DNA from: Syngnathus acus
Taxonomy: Eukaryota; Chordata; Actinopteri; Syngnathiformes; Syngnathidae
Reading direction: 5' to 3'
Length of the DNA stretch: 64,000 nt
Assembly: GCF_901709675.1 (NCBI RefSeq)
Contig: NC_051106.1
Coordinates: 617,501 to 681,500 of the forward strand
The notes under the pieces: generated by a model
What the model was told of the DNA's origin: nothing
Databases searched by the model: none
What the model saw: the letters and a program-made list of their open reading frames with translations, nothing else
In this document: positions 1 through 11,390 of the stretch, in pieces
Layout: every line of letters starts with the position of its first letter
How positions within the stretch are numbered: the first letter of the stretch is position 1
Position numbers and translations under genes: made by a program

Positions 1-1622
1 TTTGTTGAAACGCTGGTCTTCAAAAAAACACTCGGTGGACGATGGCTGGCCCAGAGAAGGAACACTCCAGTGACACACGGCTGATTGGGAAAATATGTTA
101 TTCAACCGATGTCAGAGTGAAGTCTCTCCAAAAATTCGAGTGGCCCCAAAAGCAAAGATGTTAGCAGCCCCCCCTTCCTCTTCTCTCCTGTGAGGCCCCA
201 CATCTTTTATACCTGGCAAGACAACAGCTGCGGTTCGAGTCTCAGTCTACTGGTTGCTTTCGATGCCCCTAAAAGGGCATGAACTAGGGTCTTCCCTGGT
301 CACGAACAAATGGCCCTTCCATATTCTAAGTACCTACACATTACTGAAACTAAAGCCTCTCTGCCCAGCAAAAATAGCTTATGGTAGTCTCACTGCTGCT
401 AGTTGACCACCTAAGGCAACATACAAAGACGCATAGAATCCAAATTTTACAACATTCCCCCCTTCGGGACTATATAATTGTCCCGAAAACGGTCCAAAAA
501 GAGATGACATCGGCAAACATCCAAAAATCTTCCCCCAACCAAATTTTATGGTCACGTCTACAATTTGGCCTATACCTGCACAGCCTAAATCACGCTCGAG
601 GCATGCTACTTAAGGTTATTTTAACTAGGAAAGCTCAAACTATTTAGGTATCCAATTGCTCCCTGACAGCAATCTGAGGCCTCTCAGGAACCACAAGAAA
701 AGATAATTGAAGTCCACATTATCCAAATGACGATTAGGTAATACCTCAACAACGTCGGTAATTTGTGAAGTAATGAATTTGGCGTGGCCCGTTAGAAGCC
801 CCAAAAAGTTGCCGGCCCTCCCTCGAGAAAAAACCCTGCCAGTCTAATGACAAGGAAAAAGAGGGAGGCCCTTTCTAACATCCCCAGTGATTCCCTCCAC
901 CTGGCGTCAGCCAGGTACAAGGAGTCCTGGCACATATCACAATCCACAAAACAGTATGAGCTCTCAAAACAGTAAGGAAAAGAAATTACATGTCCACCGA
1001 CCGCTAAACAGTCAAACTGCATTGTCATAATGTTAATATGTGACGAGGTAAACGAATGAGATAAAGTAATGCAGCACGTAGTCATCAGATAAAGTAATGA
1101 AGGATATAATATTGACGCAATATCACAGCATACTGCAAAGTTGAAGCGCCCTCAGTGTTGCCCCCCTTGCATTTGTAAGTGCCTGCCGATGTAAAGTCCA
1201 GTCCACTGAATGCTCAGTAGTGAATTGTGCCGGGATCACTGCCCAGGGCCTGCTGTCCATCCAAAATCTTTATATCCACTTCACCGTCCTCAGAGTCCCT
1301 TTCCAGGCCCCGGTCAGCGTCCAGGGGTTCTGCAATAATTGAGAGCCACTGCCAGTATTGAACGATGACAACAGCACAAAACCTTGAGATACAATGGAAA
1401 AAGCAGCAATGCCCAACGTAGGCCGGAAGTCCTCCCGGCCCCCTTCGGTCACCCCTAGTAAACGACATCTCCATAACCAGTCGTCAGCAAACAAAATCTT
1501 CTCTTTTGGGCTTGATTGGGGCACGGGGACGACTGGTGGCCGTCGTCTCATCGAAGTGCTCAGTGGAATCTCCGAGCGTTCCCGGCATCTACTCCTATGA
1601 TCCAGAGGCCCACGTGATCCCT
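1..1622. other. Unassigned sequence, no gene recognised
   Basis: No convincing coding exon or known repeat could be named here. Short open frames on both strands lack recognisable motifs. The pyrimidine-rich stretch and mixed composition would fit a decayed LTR-element leader, but I see no LTR pair, primer site or polymerase motif to support that. Confidence 0.4.
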
Positions 1623-1623
1623 G

Positions 1624-1715
1624 AAACAAACAAACAAGCAAACAAACAAACAAACAAACAAGCAACCAAACAAACAAGCAACCAAACAAACAAACAAACA
1701 AACAAACAAACAAAC
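1624..1715. repeat. (AAAC)n microsatellite
   Basis: About 90 bp of AAAC/CAAA units with a few AAGC and AACC variants. It produces spurious open frames on both strands (K/Q/T/N-rich on one, V/C/L/F-rich on the other). Confidence 0.95.
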
Positions 1716-1946
1716 ACTCCCCAGGAGTTATGAATTATCCCCCTTATTTCTCGTCGTGCTGTCAGTCTCGCAAGATCCCTCCTGTAGCAGAGTAACTTCT
1801 ACCTGTTCAAGTTAGCCTTTCCTGCTGCAGCTGTCACTGTCTGAAGTCCTGTCAATCACGTCTCGGCAATTTCAATATTTGTTATGCAAATTAACCCTCT
1901 TAAAATGTGTTCTTAAATACTTTCCCTTGAATAGCAGCTTTAATGC

Positions 1947-2311
1947 ATTCATCCATCCATCCATTTTCTGAGCCGCTTAGTCCCCACGGGGGTCGCGGGC
2001 ATGCTGGAGCCTATCCCAGCTGTCACCGGGCAGTAGGCGGGGGACACCCTGAACTGGTTGCCAGCCAATCGCAGGGCACACAGAGACAAACAACCATTTG
2101 CACTCGCACTCACACCTAGGGACAATTTGGAGTCTTCAATCGGCCTACCAAGCATGTTTTTGGGATGTGGGAGGAAACCGGAGTGCCCGGAGAAAACCCA
2201 CGCGGGCCCGGGGAGAACATGCAAACTCCGCACAGGGAGGGCCGGAGGTGGAATCGAACCCGCACCCTCCTGTGAGGCGGACGTGCTACCCAGTGCGCCA
2301 CCGAGCCGCCC
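1947..2311. repeat. Common teleost interspersed repeat
   Basis: Begins with ATCC repeats followed by TTTTCTGAGCCGCTTAG, and contains GGGAGGAAACCGGAG and GAGAACATGCAAACTCC. These are hallmark segments of a very abundant fish repeat. It ends near GTGCGCCACCGAGCCGCC. I recognise the family by sequence but do not assign it to a transposon class. Open frames across it are not genes. Confidence 0.8.
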
Positions 2312-2452
2312 TTAATTCATTCATATGTTAAGAAATTTTCCCTATTCCTTGTTTCTGGTCCAGTTTCCTATTTTATTTAATTACCTTCCAAACATTTGTT
2401 GTCTATTGTGCTACAGTCTAATCCCGATTAGCTGTATGATTTGTCATCATTC

Positions 2453-2758
2453 TGTCACGTGCTGGCGCCACCTGTGACAGGACCACGCCCCCCGTCAGTG
2501 GAATCGCCGCCACCTGCCACTGGCTCATGGACAGCGCTATATCAGCGCCGCCAGCGCAGACCCGAGTGTCAGTCTGTCCCGTGATGCTGCTCGCTCTTCT
2601 GTCCCTGGAAACTGACTCACTTGACGATTCGGAGATCCCGCAGAATCGCTTGTTCCCCCCAGCCAGATCGCCGCTCCAGCGCCAGCTGTTCCCATCTCAC
2701 CCCCCCACAATAAAGTCTCTGTCGCTACGCACTTGGCTGTACTGTCCGATCCCTTACA
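2453..2758 (+). repeat. 5' LTR of the chromovirus
   Basis: Starts TGTCACGTGCTGG and ends CCCTTACA. It is nearly identical to 7189-7488. It contains a TATA-like box near 2538, an AATAAAG polyadenylation-like motif near 2709, and the region that pairs with the primer-binding site. Confidence 0.95.
2538..2577 (+). promoter_or_regulatory. LTR core promoter and inferred RNA start
   Basis: TATAT at 2538-2542 lies about 27-31 bases upstream of TCAGTCTGT at 2569-2577. That nonamer is the perfect reverse complement of 2761-2769, just past the LTR. In Tf1/sushi elements the extreme 5' end of the RNA folds back to prime its own reverse transcription, so the start is inferred at about 2569. Confidence 0.65.
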
Positions 2759-2760
2759 GT

Positions 2761-2769
2761 ACAGACTGA
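2761..2769 (+). other. Self-priming primer-binding site
   Basis: ACAGACTGA begins two bases after the LTR end. It pairs over 9 nt with the predicted RNA 5' end (2569-2577). No TGG-type tRNA primer match is present here, so self-priming as in Tf1 is the best reading. Confidence 0.65.
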
Positions 2770-2777
2770 ACAACGCT

Positions 2778-3724
2778 ATGCAGCCAGCGAACGACGAGAC
2801 GGCATTGAGCCGACTGGAGCGAGCCGAGACCGCAATCAGCAGCCTGTCCGCCGACATCCGGAATCTGATCGAGGTTGGTCAACAACAACAGCTACAGCAG
2901 CAGGAGATGGCCCAAGCCCTCCAGAGATTGTCGATGGCTGCGTCCCCGGCTGTCACGGCACCCCCGCACCGCCCGTCAACCGAGGCCAGGAGGCTCGTGG
3001 ACGTCCCGGAGCCCCGCCTCGGCAACATCGAGAAGTTCAACGGAGATCCCAAGCATGTGAGGGCATTCGTGACTAACTGCCGTATAATGTTGCGTCGGAG
3101 TCTGCCAAGGTCGGGTTCGTCCTAACCCACCTCACGGGCGAGGCGCGGCTGTGGGGCCTGGCCGAATACGAGAGGATGGCTCCGGCTAGCGATTCGTTCG
3201 ACGCATTCGCGGAGGAATTGCTCTGCCTGTTCGACCTGGGCTCGGCCGCTGAAGACGCCGCCGAGGAACTGGCGACGCTGCGTCAAGGTAGCCGATCGGT
3301 CGCACTTAAGTTTCAGACGTTGGCCGGCAGCAGCGGATGGAACGCGCCGGCGCTCGTTAGCACATTCCTCAACGGCCTCGCTGATTACATGAAAGACGAA
3401 CTAGTGTCCTACGATCGCCCGCGAACCATGAAGGGCGCGATGGACTTGGCGGCCCGAATAGACCGGCGGATCCGGACGCGGCGGCGCGATCGGGAGCGGA
3501 GGTCCCTGCGGAACCCGTGTGGTCACCTTCCTCCGTCTGCTGGGGACCCGCCAACCACACCACCCGCCGAGCCCATGGATCTGGGAGGGGCTCGGGTTCC
3601 CTCAGAGGAGCACCGTCGACGCCTCTCACTGGGCTTGTGTTTTTACTGTGGGGAGGGGGGTCATCGAGTGGCGGGGTGCCCGTTAAAAGGCCGGAGCTCA
3701 CGCGGCGTCGGGGGATCCGCGTGA
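2778..3724 (+). pseudogene. gag: Chromovirus Gag, frameshifted
   Basis: Starts at the ATG at 2778 (MQPANDETAL), soon after the primer-binding site. The N-terminal part (2778-3125) has a helical, Gln-rich segment and the start of the capsid-like domain, ending in a premature TAA. The rest (about 3127-3724) continues in another frame with retrotransposon Gag-type sequence and one CCHC zinc knuckle, CFYCGEGGHRVAGC. Gag would form the cytoplasmic particle and package element RNA. The frameshift lies near 3095-3125, so this copy cannot make full Gag. GGGGGGT at 3655-3661 inside the knuckle codons is a possible slippery site for the -1 shift into pol, but that is inference. Confidence 0.88.
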
Positions 3725-6700
3725 GCTCGACCAGCACCGGCTCTCCCAATCCCAGCACGCTCACGCTACAGGCACGTGTCCAGCTTGCGGCGGGCGACCA
3801 GAACGTGGCAACCCTGGTGGACTCCGGGGCGGAGGGGAACATCATGGACATTTGCCTGGCACGTCAGTGGGGTATCGACTTCCTGCCTCTGAGCCCGTCC
3901 ATTCCCGCACGTGCCATTGATGGCCGTCTGATCGGCGAGGTGGCTTTCGTGACGGAACCAGTTAAGTTACCGCTCTCCGGCAATCACAACGAGACCATCC
4001 AGTTTTTTCTTCTTTCCCTCCCAGGACAGCAGCTCATTCTGGGGCACCCTTGGTTGCGGCAGCACAACCCGGTGCTGGACTGGGAGGTGGGGGTGGTTCG
4101 GCAGTGGAGTGAACGCTACCATCGGACGTGCCTGAGGGCGGCCACCAGCCCACTCGGTAGAGCCCCGCCAAGGTACAGTCCCGACATCTCCACTGTACCA
4201 GCAGTGTATCACGAACTCAAAGAGGTTTTTAGTAAAGCCAGGGCCACTTCTCTTCCTCCACACCGGTCTTACGATTGCGCCATCGACCTGTTGCCCGGCA
4301 CCTTCCCTCCCAAGGGACGCGTCTACTCCCTGTCCGCTCCTGAACGCCGGGCTATGGAGGAATACATCCGGGAGTCCCTGGCGGCCGGTATCATACGGCC
4401 GTCCTCTTCACCTGCGGGAGCGGGGTTTTTCTTCGTGAAGAAGAAGGAGGGCACGCTCGCCCGTGCGTCGACTACCGAGGAATAAACGAGATCACTGTAA
4501 AGAACCGATACCCTCTGCCTCTTCTTTCTTCCGCCTTCGAGAGCCTTCAGGGTGCCACCATCTTCACAAAGCTGGATCTTCGCAACGCCTACCACCTGAT
4601 CTGCATCCGGGAGGGAGACGAGTGGAAGACGGCTTTCAACACCCCGAGCGGACACTACGAGTACTTGGTGGTTCCGTTTGGGCTCACCGACGCCCTAGCG
4701 GTTTTCCAGTCCTTGATAAATGACGTGCTACGAGACATGCTGGACAAATTCGTGTTCGTTTATTTGGACGACATCCTCATCTTCTCCCGCTCGCTCCCTG
4801 AGCACATCAAGCATGTTCGGGCGGTGCTGCGCCGCCTCCTGGAGAATTCGCTCTACGTGAAGGCAGAGAAGTGCGAGTTCCACGCCTCCTCTGTCAGATT
4901 CCTCGGCTACGTGGTGCGTGAGGGGTCCATCGAAATGGATCCTGGGAAGGTGCAAGCGGTCACGTCATGGCCTGTTCCCGAAACACGCAAGCGGCTGCAA
5001 CAGTTCTTGGGTTTCGCGAACTTTTATCGCCGTTTTATCCGTGGATACAGCACGGTGGCCGCGCCCCTCACCGCCCTTACCAACCCCGCCTCCCCGTACA
5101 AATGGACGGAACGGGCAGAACAGGCATTTCAGGAGCTCAAGAGGAGGTTCACATTCGCTCCCATCCTCCGAGTCCCCGATCCCGACAGACAGTTCGTGGT
5201 CGAGGTGGACGCCTCGAACGTGGGTGTCGGGGCGGTGTTGTCCCAACGTAGCCGCCAGGACGATCGTCTCCACCCGTGCGCCTTTTTTTCTCGCCGCTTG
5301 TCAGCCTCAGAGCAGAACTATGACATCGGTAATCGGGAGCTCCTCGCCGTCAAGTTGGCCTTGGAGGAGTGGCGGCATTGGCTGGAGGGCGCCACCACTC
5401 CATTCATTGTCTGGACCGACCACCGCAACTTGGAGTATCTGAGATCGGCCAAGAGGCTGAATGCGAGACAAGCACGGTGGGCTCTGTTCTTTGACCGGTT
5501 TGAGTTCTCTCTTTCCTACAGACCGGGTTCCCGTAACGCGAAGGCGGACGCCCTGTCGCGTTTGTTTCCTGGTGGGGAGGAGGGACAGGATCCGCTTCCC
5601 ACTATCCTCCCGAGCTCGGTTCGGGTGGCGGCTCTTTCATGGGAGATTGAACGCCAAGTGGAAGCCGCATCACGCGATCAACCCGGCCCCAGCAACTGCC
5701 CGGAGGGTCGCCTGTTCGTCCCCGAAGGCCTGCGGTCGTCCGTCCTGCAATGGGCGCACGACTCACGCCTGGCCTGTCATCCCGGAGCTGCACGCACGAG
5801 GTACGTGGTGGCACAGCGTTCCTGGTGGCCCACCTGGCAGGTGGACACCAGCGATTACGTCAAAGCCTGCTCGATTTGTAACCGCTGTAAGACGTCTACT
5901 CGTCCTCCGGCCGGGCTGCTCCAACCCTTGCCGGTTCCCCAGCGTCCCTGGTCTCACCTGTCAATCGACTTTGTCACGGGCCTCCCCCCCTCGGAGGGAA
6001 ACACGGTGGTCCTCACGGTGGTGGACCGGTTCAGTAAGATGACGCACTTCATTCCTCTGCCTAAGCTTCCGTCTGCGAAGCAGACTGCGTCCATCATGGT
6101 GCGGGAGGTGTTTCGTCACCACGGTCTCCCACAGGACATCGTGTCAGACCGAGGTCCACAATTCGCTTCCACCTTCTGGGCGGAGTTCTGCCGACTCCTC
6201 GGCGCTACGGCCAGCCTCTCCTCGGGGTTTCACCCTCAGTCTAATGGTCAAGCGGCGCGCCTGAACCAGGAACTGGGCAGGTCCCTCCGATGCATGGCCG
6301 CCGGGGACCAGCGCGGGTGGGTCCAACAGCTTCCTTGGGTAGAGTACGCTCACAATTCCCTCCCCAGCTCGGCCACGGGACTTTCGCCTTTCCACTGCGT
6401 CTTCGGGTACCAGCCACCCTTGTTCGCCCACCAGGAACGTGGTACGGCGTGCCCGTCGGCCCAGGCTTGCGTCCGCCGTTGTCATCGAGCCTGGGCGAGG
6501 GCCCGGATCGCTCTTCTCCGCTCTGTTTCAGGCTACGCCCGCCAGGCGAACAAGCGCCGGACGCCGGCCCCGGAGTACAGAGTGGGGCAGCGGGTGTGGC
6601 TCTCGACACGGGATTTGCCGCTGCGAGCGGGATCCCGCAAGCTGGCGCCCCGCTTTGTTGGACCGTTCCCTATTCAAAAGGTGATTGGCCCGTCCGCCGT

Positions 6701-7121
6701 CCGTCTTCTCCTTCCTGAGTCCCTGAGGGTTCACCCCACGTTCCACGTGTCCCGTGTGCGGCCCTTCTTTGAGAGCGCGTTGGCGCCGGCGCCCGTTCCG
6801 CCGCCGCCGCCCCGGCTCGTCGATGGGGGTCCGACTTACGCTGTCCGATCCTTGCTCCGTTCGCGGCGGCGCGGTCGTGGCTTCCAATACCTCGTGGATT
6901 GGGAGGGTTATGACGACGCACACCGCTCCTGGGTTCCGAGCCGCTGGATACTCGACCGTTCGCTCATCACAGAGTTCCATCGCTGTCATCCGGACCAACC
7001 GGACGAGGGGTCCAGGGGTGAGGGTCCGGGGTGGTCTTGTCCGCCGGTACCGGGGTCTTCTGCCCCCGCGTCCGTCGATCCTGCGTCCGGCGAGGAGTCG
7101 GACGTTTCGGCGGAGTACTGA
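3662..7121 (+). pseudogene. pol: Chromovirus Pol (protease-RT-RNase H-integrase-chromodomain)
   Basis: Domains in order: aspartic protease with VDSGAEGNIMD near 3820; RT beginning near 4290 with [10 protein letters not shown] near 4755-4790; RNase H with [14 protein letters not shown] and TDHRNLEYL; integrase zinc domain (HHCC type, 5755-5890); catalytic core with SIDFVTGL and SDRGPQF; and a C-terminal chromodomain (about 6835-6960, [18 protein letters not shown]). Protease and early RT are in one frame up to the stop at 4485, and the rest is in another. A one-base loss near 4455-4463 explains the shift. The residue 36 positions after the second catalytic Asp, which should be the DDE Glu, is Ala (GCG, 6255-6257). 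The ORF ends TGA at 7119-7121, 67 bases before the 3' LTR. Confidence 0.92.
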
Positions 7122-7188
7122 CCCCCCCGCCTGGTCGTCCGGGGGGTTGCCTTCCTTTGTCTTCTGTTTCTTTTGTTGTTTTAGGTTC

Positions 7189-7488
7189 TGTCACGTGCTG
7201 GCGCCACCTGTGACAGGACCACGCCCCCCCCTGTCAGTGGAATCGCCGCCACCTGCTCGGACAGCGCTATATCAGCGCCGTCAGCGCAGACCCGAGTGTC
7301 AGTCTGTCCCGTGATGCTGCTCACTCTTCTGTCCCTGGAAACTGACTCACTTGACGATTCGGAGATCCCGCAGAATCGCTTGTTCCCCCCAGCCAGATCG
7401 CCGCTCCAGCGCCAGCTGTTCCCATCTCACCCCCCCACAATAAAGTCTCTGTCGCTACGCACTTGGCTGTACTGTCCGATCCCTTACA
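7189..7488 (+). repeat. 3' LTR of the chromovirus
   Basis: Near-identical to 2453-2758, with a few substitutions and a short deletion near 7255. It is followed by the CATTC duplication. The 45 bases before it are pyrimidine-rich rather than a polypurine tract. Confidence 0.95.
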
Positions 7489-7493
7489 CATTC

Positions 7494-7697
7494 GTGCTTT
7501 TCAGTTGAAACACCTTAACCGTTACTGTCGCTAGATTGTTACCACGCTTTGCATCCATTCCAGATTGTTGTCTCCCATTAACTCCTTACCTTTCGAGATG
7601 CTTCTTCTGCTCCTTCAATTACTGCCTGTTGAATTCTGGCACGTCCTGTTAAAGCCTCAAAAATAAGTGAATCCGAAAAAACATTGAATGTCACAAT
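7494..7697. other. Unassigned spacer
   Basis: No recognisable gene. It may be the upstream part of the transposon that encodes the transposase at 8653-10509, since the intervening 0.9-kb element is a later TA-flanked insertion. Confidence 0.3.
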
Positions 7698-7699
7698 TA

Positions 7700-8606
7700 C
7701 CGTTTTTTTCCGTGTATAATACGCAAAATTTAACTAATTTATTGTCCTAAAATCTGGGGTGCGCATTATACATGGGTACAATTTTATTTAATTTTTTTTT
7801 TTAAATTTTTTTTTTTTTTTTTTTAAGAAAATCATGGTACTGGTACGAGTATTGATTTATGTATTGTTCTCTTCTTGTCATGTTGTGAAAGAATGTGGGT
7901 TGAATAAATACCGAAAGAACAATAGTGTGTTTGTACTGTGCTCTGGTCATTTCGTCAAAGAAGGGATAATAGTCCTCTTCTCTTCTTGACTGACAATGAA
8001 TGTGATAGTTTAATACAATCAGCAAATAACAAATGCGTATTACAGGTAATATTTTATTTCACAACACTTTGCCTTGTTCCTTTCGTCTCTGCTGTTCACT
8101 TCAAACACGCTCCATACGAACGCAATGCTCTCGTATCAGACGCTTGCTCGATCACCTGCTCGTTTGCTGTCACAATGTACCCTACACAAATCCGAAACAT
8201 TTGTTGCGGCTCCGAGTCACGACGAGGGGCAAGTTTTGGTTTCCAAGGGTGTTTTTATTCCTCTTCAACGTCTCTCCCATACAGAGCCGCCTTTTTCACA
8301 TGTCCGCACGTCACTTTCCTCTCTTTTCATCTGATCGCGGTGGTGCCTTTACGGGCAGTCGGAGAAATCAACGGCAACAAAAAAAAATACATCCAGCCTA
8401 GTTAAGACCATACCAAAGACTATAAAAATGGGACCCATTGCCTCCCTGCGTGTGTGACGATCATTGGGACTTAAAAAAAAAAAAAAGCAAAAAAAAAAGA
8501 AATTGGGTGCGTATTATACATGGGTACAGGCTTTTTTCCAGCATCAACATGCCATTGTTAGGGTGCGTATTATACATGGGGGCGCATTATACACGGAAAA
8601 AAACGG
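7700..8606 (+). mobile_element. 0.9-kb TA-flanked non-autonomous transposon, copy 1
   Basis: Terminal inverted repeats CCGTTTTTTTCCGTGTATAA / TTATACACGGAAAAAAACGG, flanked by TA at 7698-7699 and 8607-8608. This is the signature of a Tc1/mariner-type insertion. Subterminal motifs such as GCGCATTATACATGGG recur at both ends. It has no transposase. The interior carries a relic of the SINE seen at 15864 and 28586 (8400-8472). Two more copies lie at 10510-11390 and 41062-41914. Confidence 0.9.
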
Positions 8607-8652
8607 TATTCAAGCAATGAATCCTGATTATATTTATTTGTCCTTCAACTAG

Positions 8653-10509
8653 ATGCCCAAACAACCAGCAGTAGACAATGATTTAATTGTTGCAGTTCTC
8701 TGCTCATCAAAAGAGGCCATACTTGAAAATGGTAACGTAGCAACTCCAAGCGCCACTGTGTGGACAGATCTGAGTAACCAATTGGAAAAGATGTCTGCAA
8801 AGGCTCTGTACACGATTGTAAAAACAAACAGACACAATATCTGGTCAGCTCTGGGATTCAGTCATGATAAAACTGATCCTGAAACTAGCAGTGAAGCAAG
8901 CTCGGAATCAGGCCCTGAACGGTCATTTCAGCTTCATATTCCTTTTGACAAGTGGATGGAATTAATTCCGGAAAAGGCTGAATACAAAGATAAGAACTGT
9001 CGAACCCGAAAAAGAGAATATACAATTTTGAAGCCTGGCACCTGGACCCACATCATAAATGAACAAATCTGGAAAACAGTCAAAATTCCTTGCACATTTG
9101 TTTTTAAAAGAGCCGAGGTCTATCCATTGGTCTCAAATAATTATATCGAAATCAGAGGATACTGCAAGAAGTGTCATGGCCTTCTCAACATTAATTGTGG
9201 CGGAGAGCCAGAAATTAACAGTCCAATAATATTGAACTGTTTCATTAAGAACAGTGACGACTCCCTACACACTGGTAGCTCAAAGCAGTTTCTATCTGGA
9301 CAGTTGCGTGTGCAGGTAGCCAAGGAACTTTGTAAGGGCAGGATGGAACCACATATATGGCGAGCATCACAGGCAAATAAACTGATGGACTTCGGAGACC
9401 CTGAGCCAAGCCACCTGCCAAATTTGGCCACCCTGCGCAAGGCAAAGCAAGAGAAAAATGATTTGGCATTAGGTGACAAAAATCCAATTTTATCATTGCA
9501 GATGTTGAAATACAGTGCACCTCACAGTGACAGCATCAAAGACATTGGACTTGACAAGTTTTTCTGTCACTATTGGAGTCAAACACAAATGCATGTGTAC
9601 AAGAGCTTAAAGAAATCTCACCCAATATTATGTGTTGATGCAACTGGCTCAATAGTTAAAAAACTGATGAGGCCGAATGGCATGTCTGGCCGAAACTTCC
9701 TGTATCAGGGTGTTATGACAGGGCATACCAGCTCCAGTGTCCCAGTCGTGCAGATGCTGTCAGAGAAGCATGATGTTAATGCTATCACACAGTGGCTGAA
9801 GGAATGGATCCATGCAGGTGCATCTGTTCCTAAAGAAGCAGTGAGTGACTTTTCTCTGGCAATTCTTGGAGCTCTAGTCAATAGCACAGATAGTCACAGT
9901 GTTTGCAACATGCAAAAGAACTTCTTCGTGGTATCACCATTGTGGCACTGAGTGAGACAGAGGGTGATGACAATTCTGGAGCCCCTATCCCCTCAGAAAA
10001 GTGCAAGAAATACTTGAGAGCGCAAATCGCAGAGGAATTTGTCCCCATTTCAGATGAGGAAGTTGAGGGACAAGAACCAGGTGATGCATTAGCACATCCA
10101 GACTAATGTCCGACAGTGGGTGACAGAAATATGTGAGGAGAGCAGGTCACTTGCCATGGCTGATGGGGATCGAGACAACATCCACTTCCTCCCTGAGATT
10201 ATTCCCCAAATAACAAGACTTGGAAGTTACTTGCCACTCTGGACAGCAATAATGGTCCCTCTCTTCAAAAGCACCAGCATCACTGCAAGTTCCGCAGCTG
10301 TTGAAGCAGAGTTCAAAAACATAAAAAAAGGCCTTTTCAAGCATGAAAGCCTACCCATTCGTGTGGACCGGTTTGTTGCTCGTCATCTTTCCTTCATTGA
10401 GGGAAACATGCGGATTTGGTCTGCAAAACCAATAAGTGAAAAGGATGTGTGTGATGCCACGACTGTCAAAGAGCCTGACAATGTCTGCAGTACTTCTCAA
10501 ACTAAAGTA
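8653..10509 (+). pseudogene. DDE-type transposase, possibly MULE/NOF-like, broken
   Basis: One open frame runs 8653-9951 (432 codons), and the C-terminal part continues in other frames at about 9903-10106 and 10120-10509. Visible features: a CxxC segment near residue 175 (CKKCHGLLNINC), a likely first catalytic Asp in HPILCVDATGSIVKK (about residue 325), a second in KEAVSDFSLAILGAL (about residue 400), and a conserved tail SSAAVEAEFKNIKKGLFKH. This arrangement resembles MuDR-like/NOF-type transposases of fish genomes, but I assign the superfamily only tentatively. Sequence after residue 415 looks internally deleted, and the 3' end is cut by the TA-flanked element at 10510. It would have moved its own transposon in the nucleus; it is now inactive. 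Confidence 0.65.
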
Positions 10510-11390
10510 CCGTTTTTTTCCGTGTATAATGCGCCCCCATGTATAATACGCACCCTAACAATGGCATGTTGATGCTGGAAAAAAGCCTGTACCCATGTAT
10601 AATACGCACCCAATTTCTTTTTTTTTTTCTTTTTTTTTTTTTTTCTTTTTTTTTTTTAAGTCCCAATGATCGTCACACACGCAGGGAGGCAATGGGTCCC
10701 ATTTTTATAGTCTTTGGTATGGTAACTAGGCTGGATGTATTTTTTTTTGTTGGCGTTGATTTCTCCGACTGCCCGTAAAGGCACCACCGCGATCAGATGA
10801 AAAGAGAGGAAAGTGACGTGCGGACATGTGAAAAAGGCGGCTCTGTATGGGAGAGACGTTGAAGAGGAATAAAAACACCCTTGGAAACCAAAACTTGCCC
10901 CTCGTCGTGACTCGGAGCCGCAACAAATGTTTCGGATTTGTGTAGGGTACATTGTGACAGCAAACGAGCAGGTGATCGAGCAAGCGTCTGATACGAGAGC
11001 ATTGCGTTCGTATGGAGCGTGTTTGAGGTGAACAGCAGAGACGAAAGGAACAAGGCAAAGTGTTGTGAAATAAAATATTACCTGTAATACGCATTTTGTT
11101 ATTTGCTGATTGTATTAAACTATCACATTCATTGTCAGTCAAGAAGAGAAGAGGACTATTATCCCTTCTTTGACGAAATGACCAGAGCACAGTACAAACA
11201 CATTATTGTTCTTTCGGTATTTATTCAACCCACATTCTTTCACAACATGACAAGAAGAGAACAATACATAAATCAATACTCGTACCAGTACCATGATTTT
11301 CTTAAAAAAAAAAAAAAAAAAATTTTTTTAAAAAAAAGAAATGTAAAAAAAATTGTACCCATGTATAATGCGCACCCCAGATTTTAGGAC
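10510..11390 (-). mobile_element. 0.9-kb TA-flanked transposon, copy 2 (inverted, one end lost)
   Basis: The inverted counterpart of copy 1. It starts CCGTTTTTTTCCGTGTATAA after TA at 10508-10509. The other end stops at ATTTTAGGAC (11390) and lacks the last 45 bp or so, including the terminal repeat, where it abuts the BEL/Pao element. With copy 1 it brackets the transposase pseudogene. Confidence 0.88.

Larger units (their letters stand above)
2453..7488 (+). mobile_element. Ty3/Gypsy chromovirus (Tf1/sushi type), nearly complete
   Basis: A complete insertion: 5-bp target duplication CATTC at 2448-2452 and 7489-7493, LTRs of 306 and 300 bp beginning TGTCAC and ending TTACA, then gag and pol on the + strand with an integrase C-terminal chromodomain. 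The pol order protease, reverse transcriptase, RNase H, integrase is that of Ty3/Gypsy, and the chromodomain marks it as a chromovirus. The two LTRs differ at only a handful of positions plus a short indel, suggesting a fairly recent insertion. The copy is dead: gag and pol each carry a frameshift and the integrase lacks a catalytic residue. Confidence 0.95.

Noticed and set aside
1506-1733. Open frames across the (AAAC)n run, both strands
   Set aside because: Simple repeat translations with no gene context.
8074-8334. 86-codon frame conserved in all three 0.9-kb elements
   Set aside because: Identity reflects recent copying; no start context, domain or coding signature.
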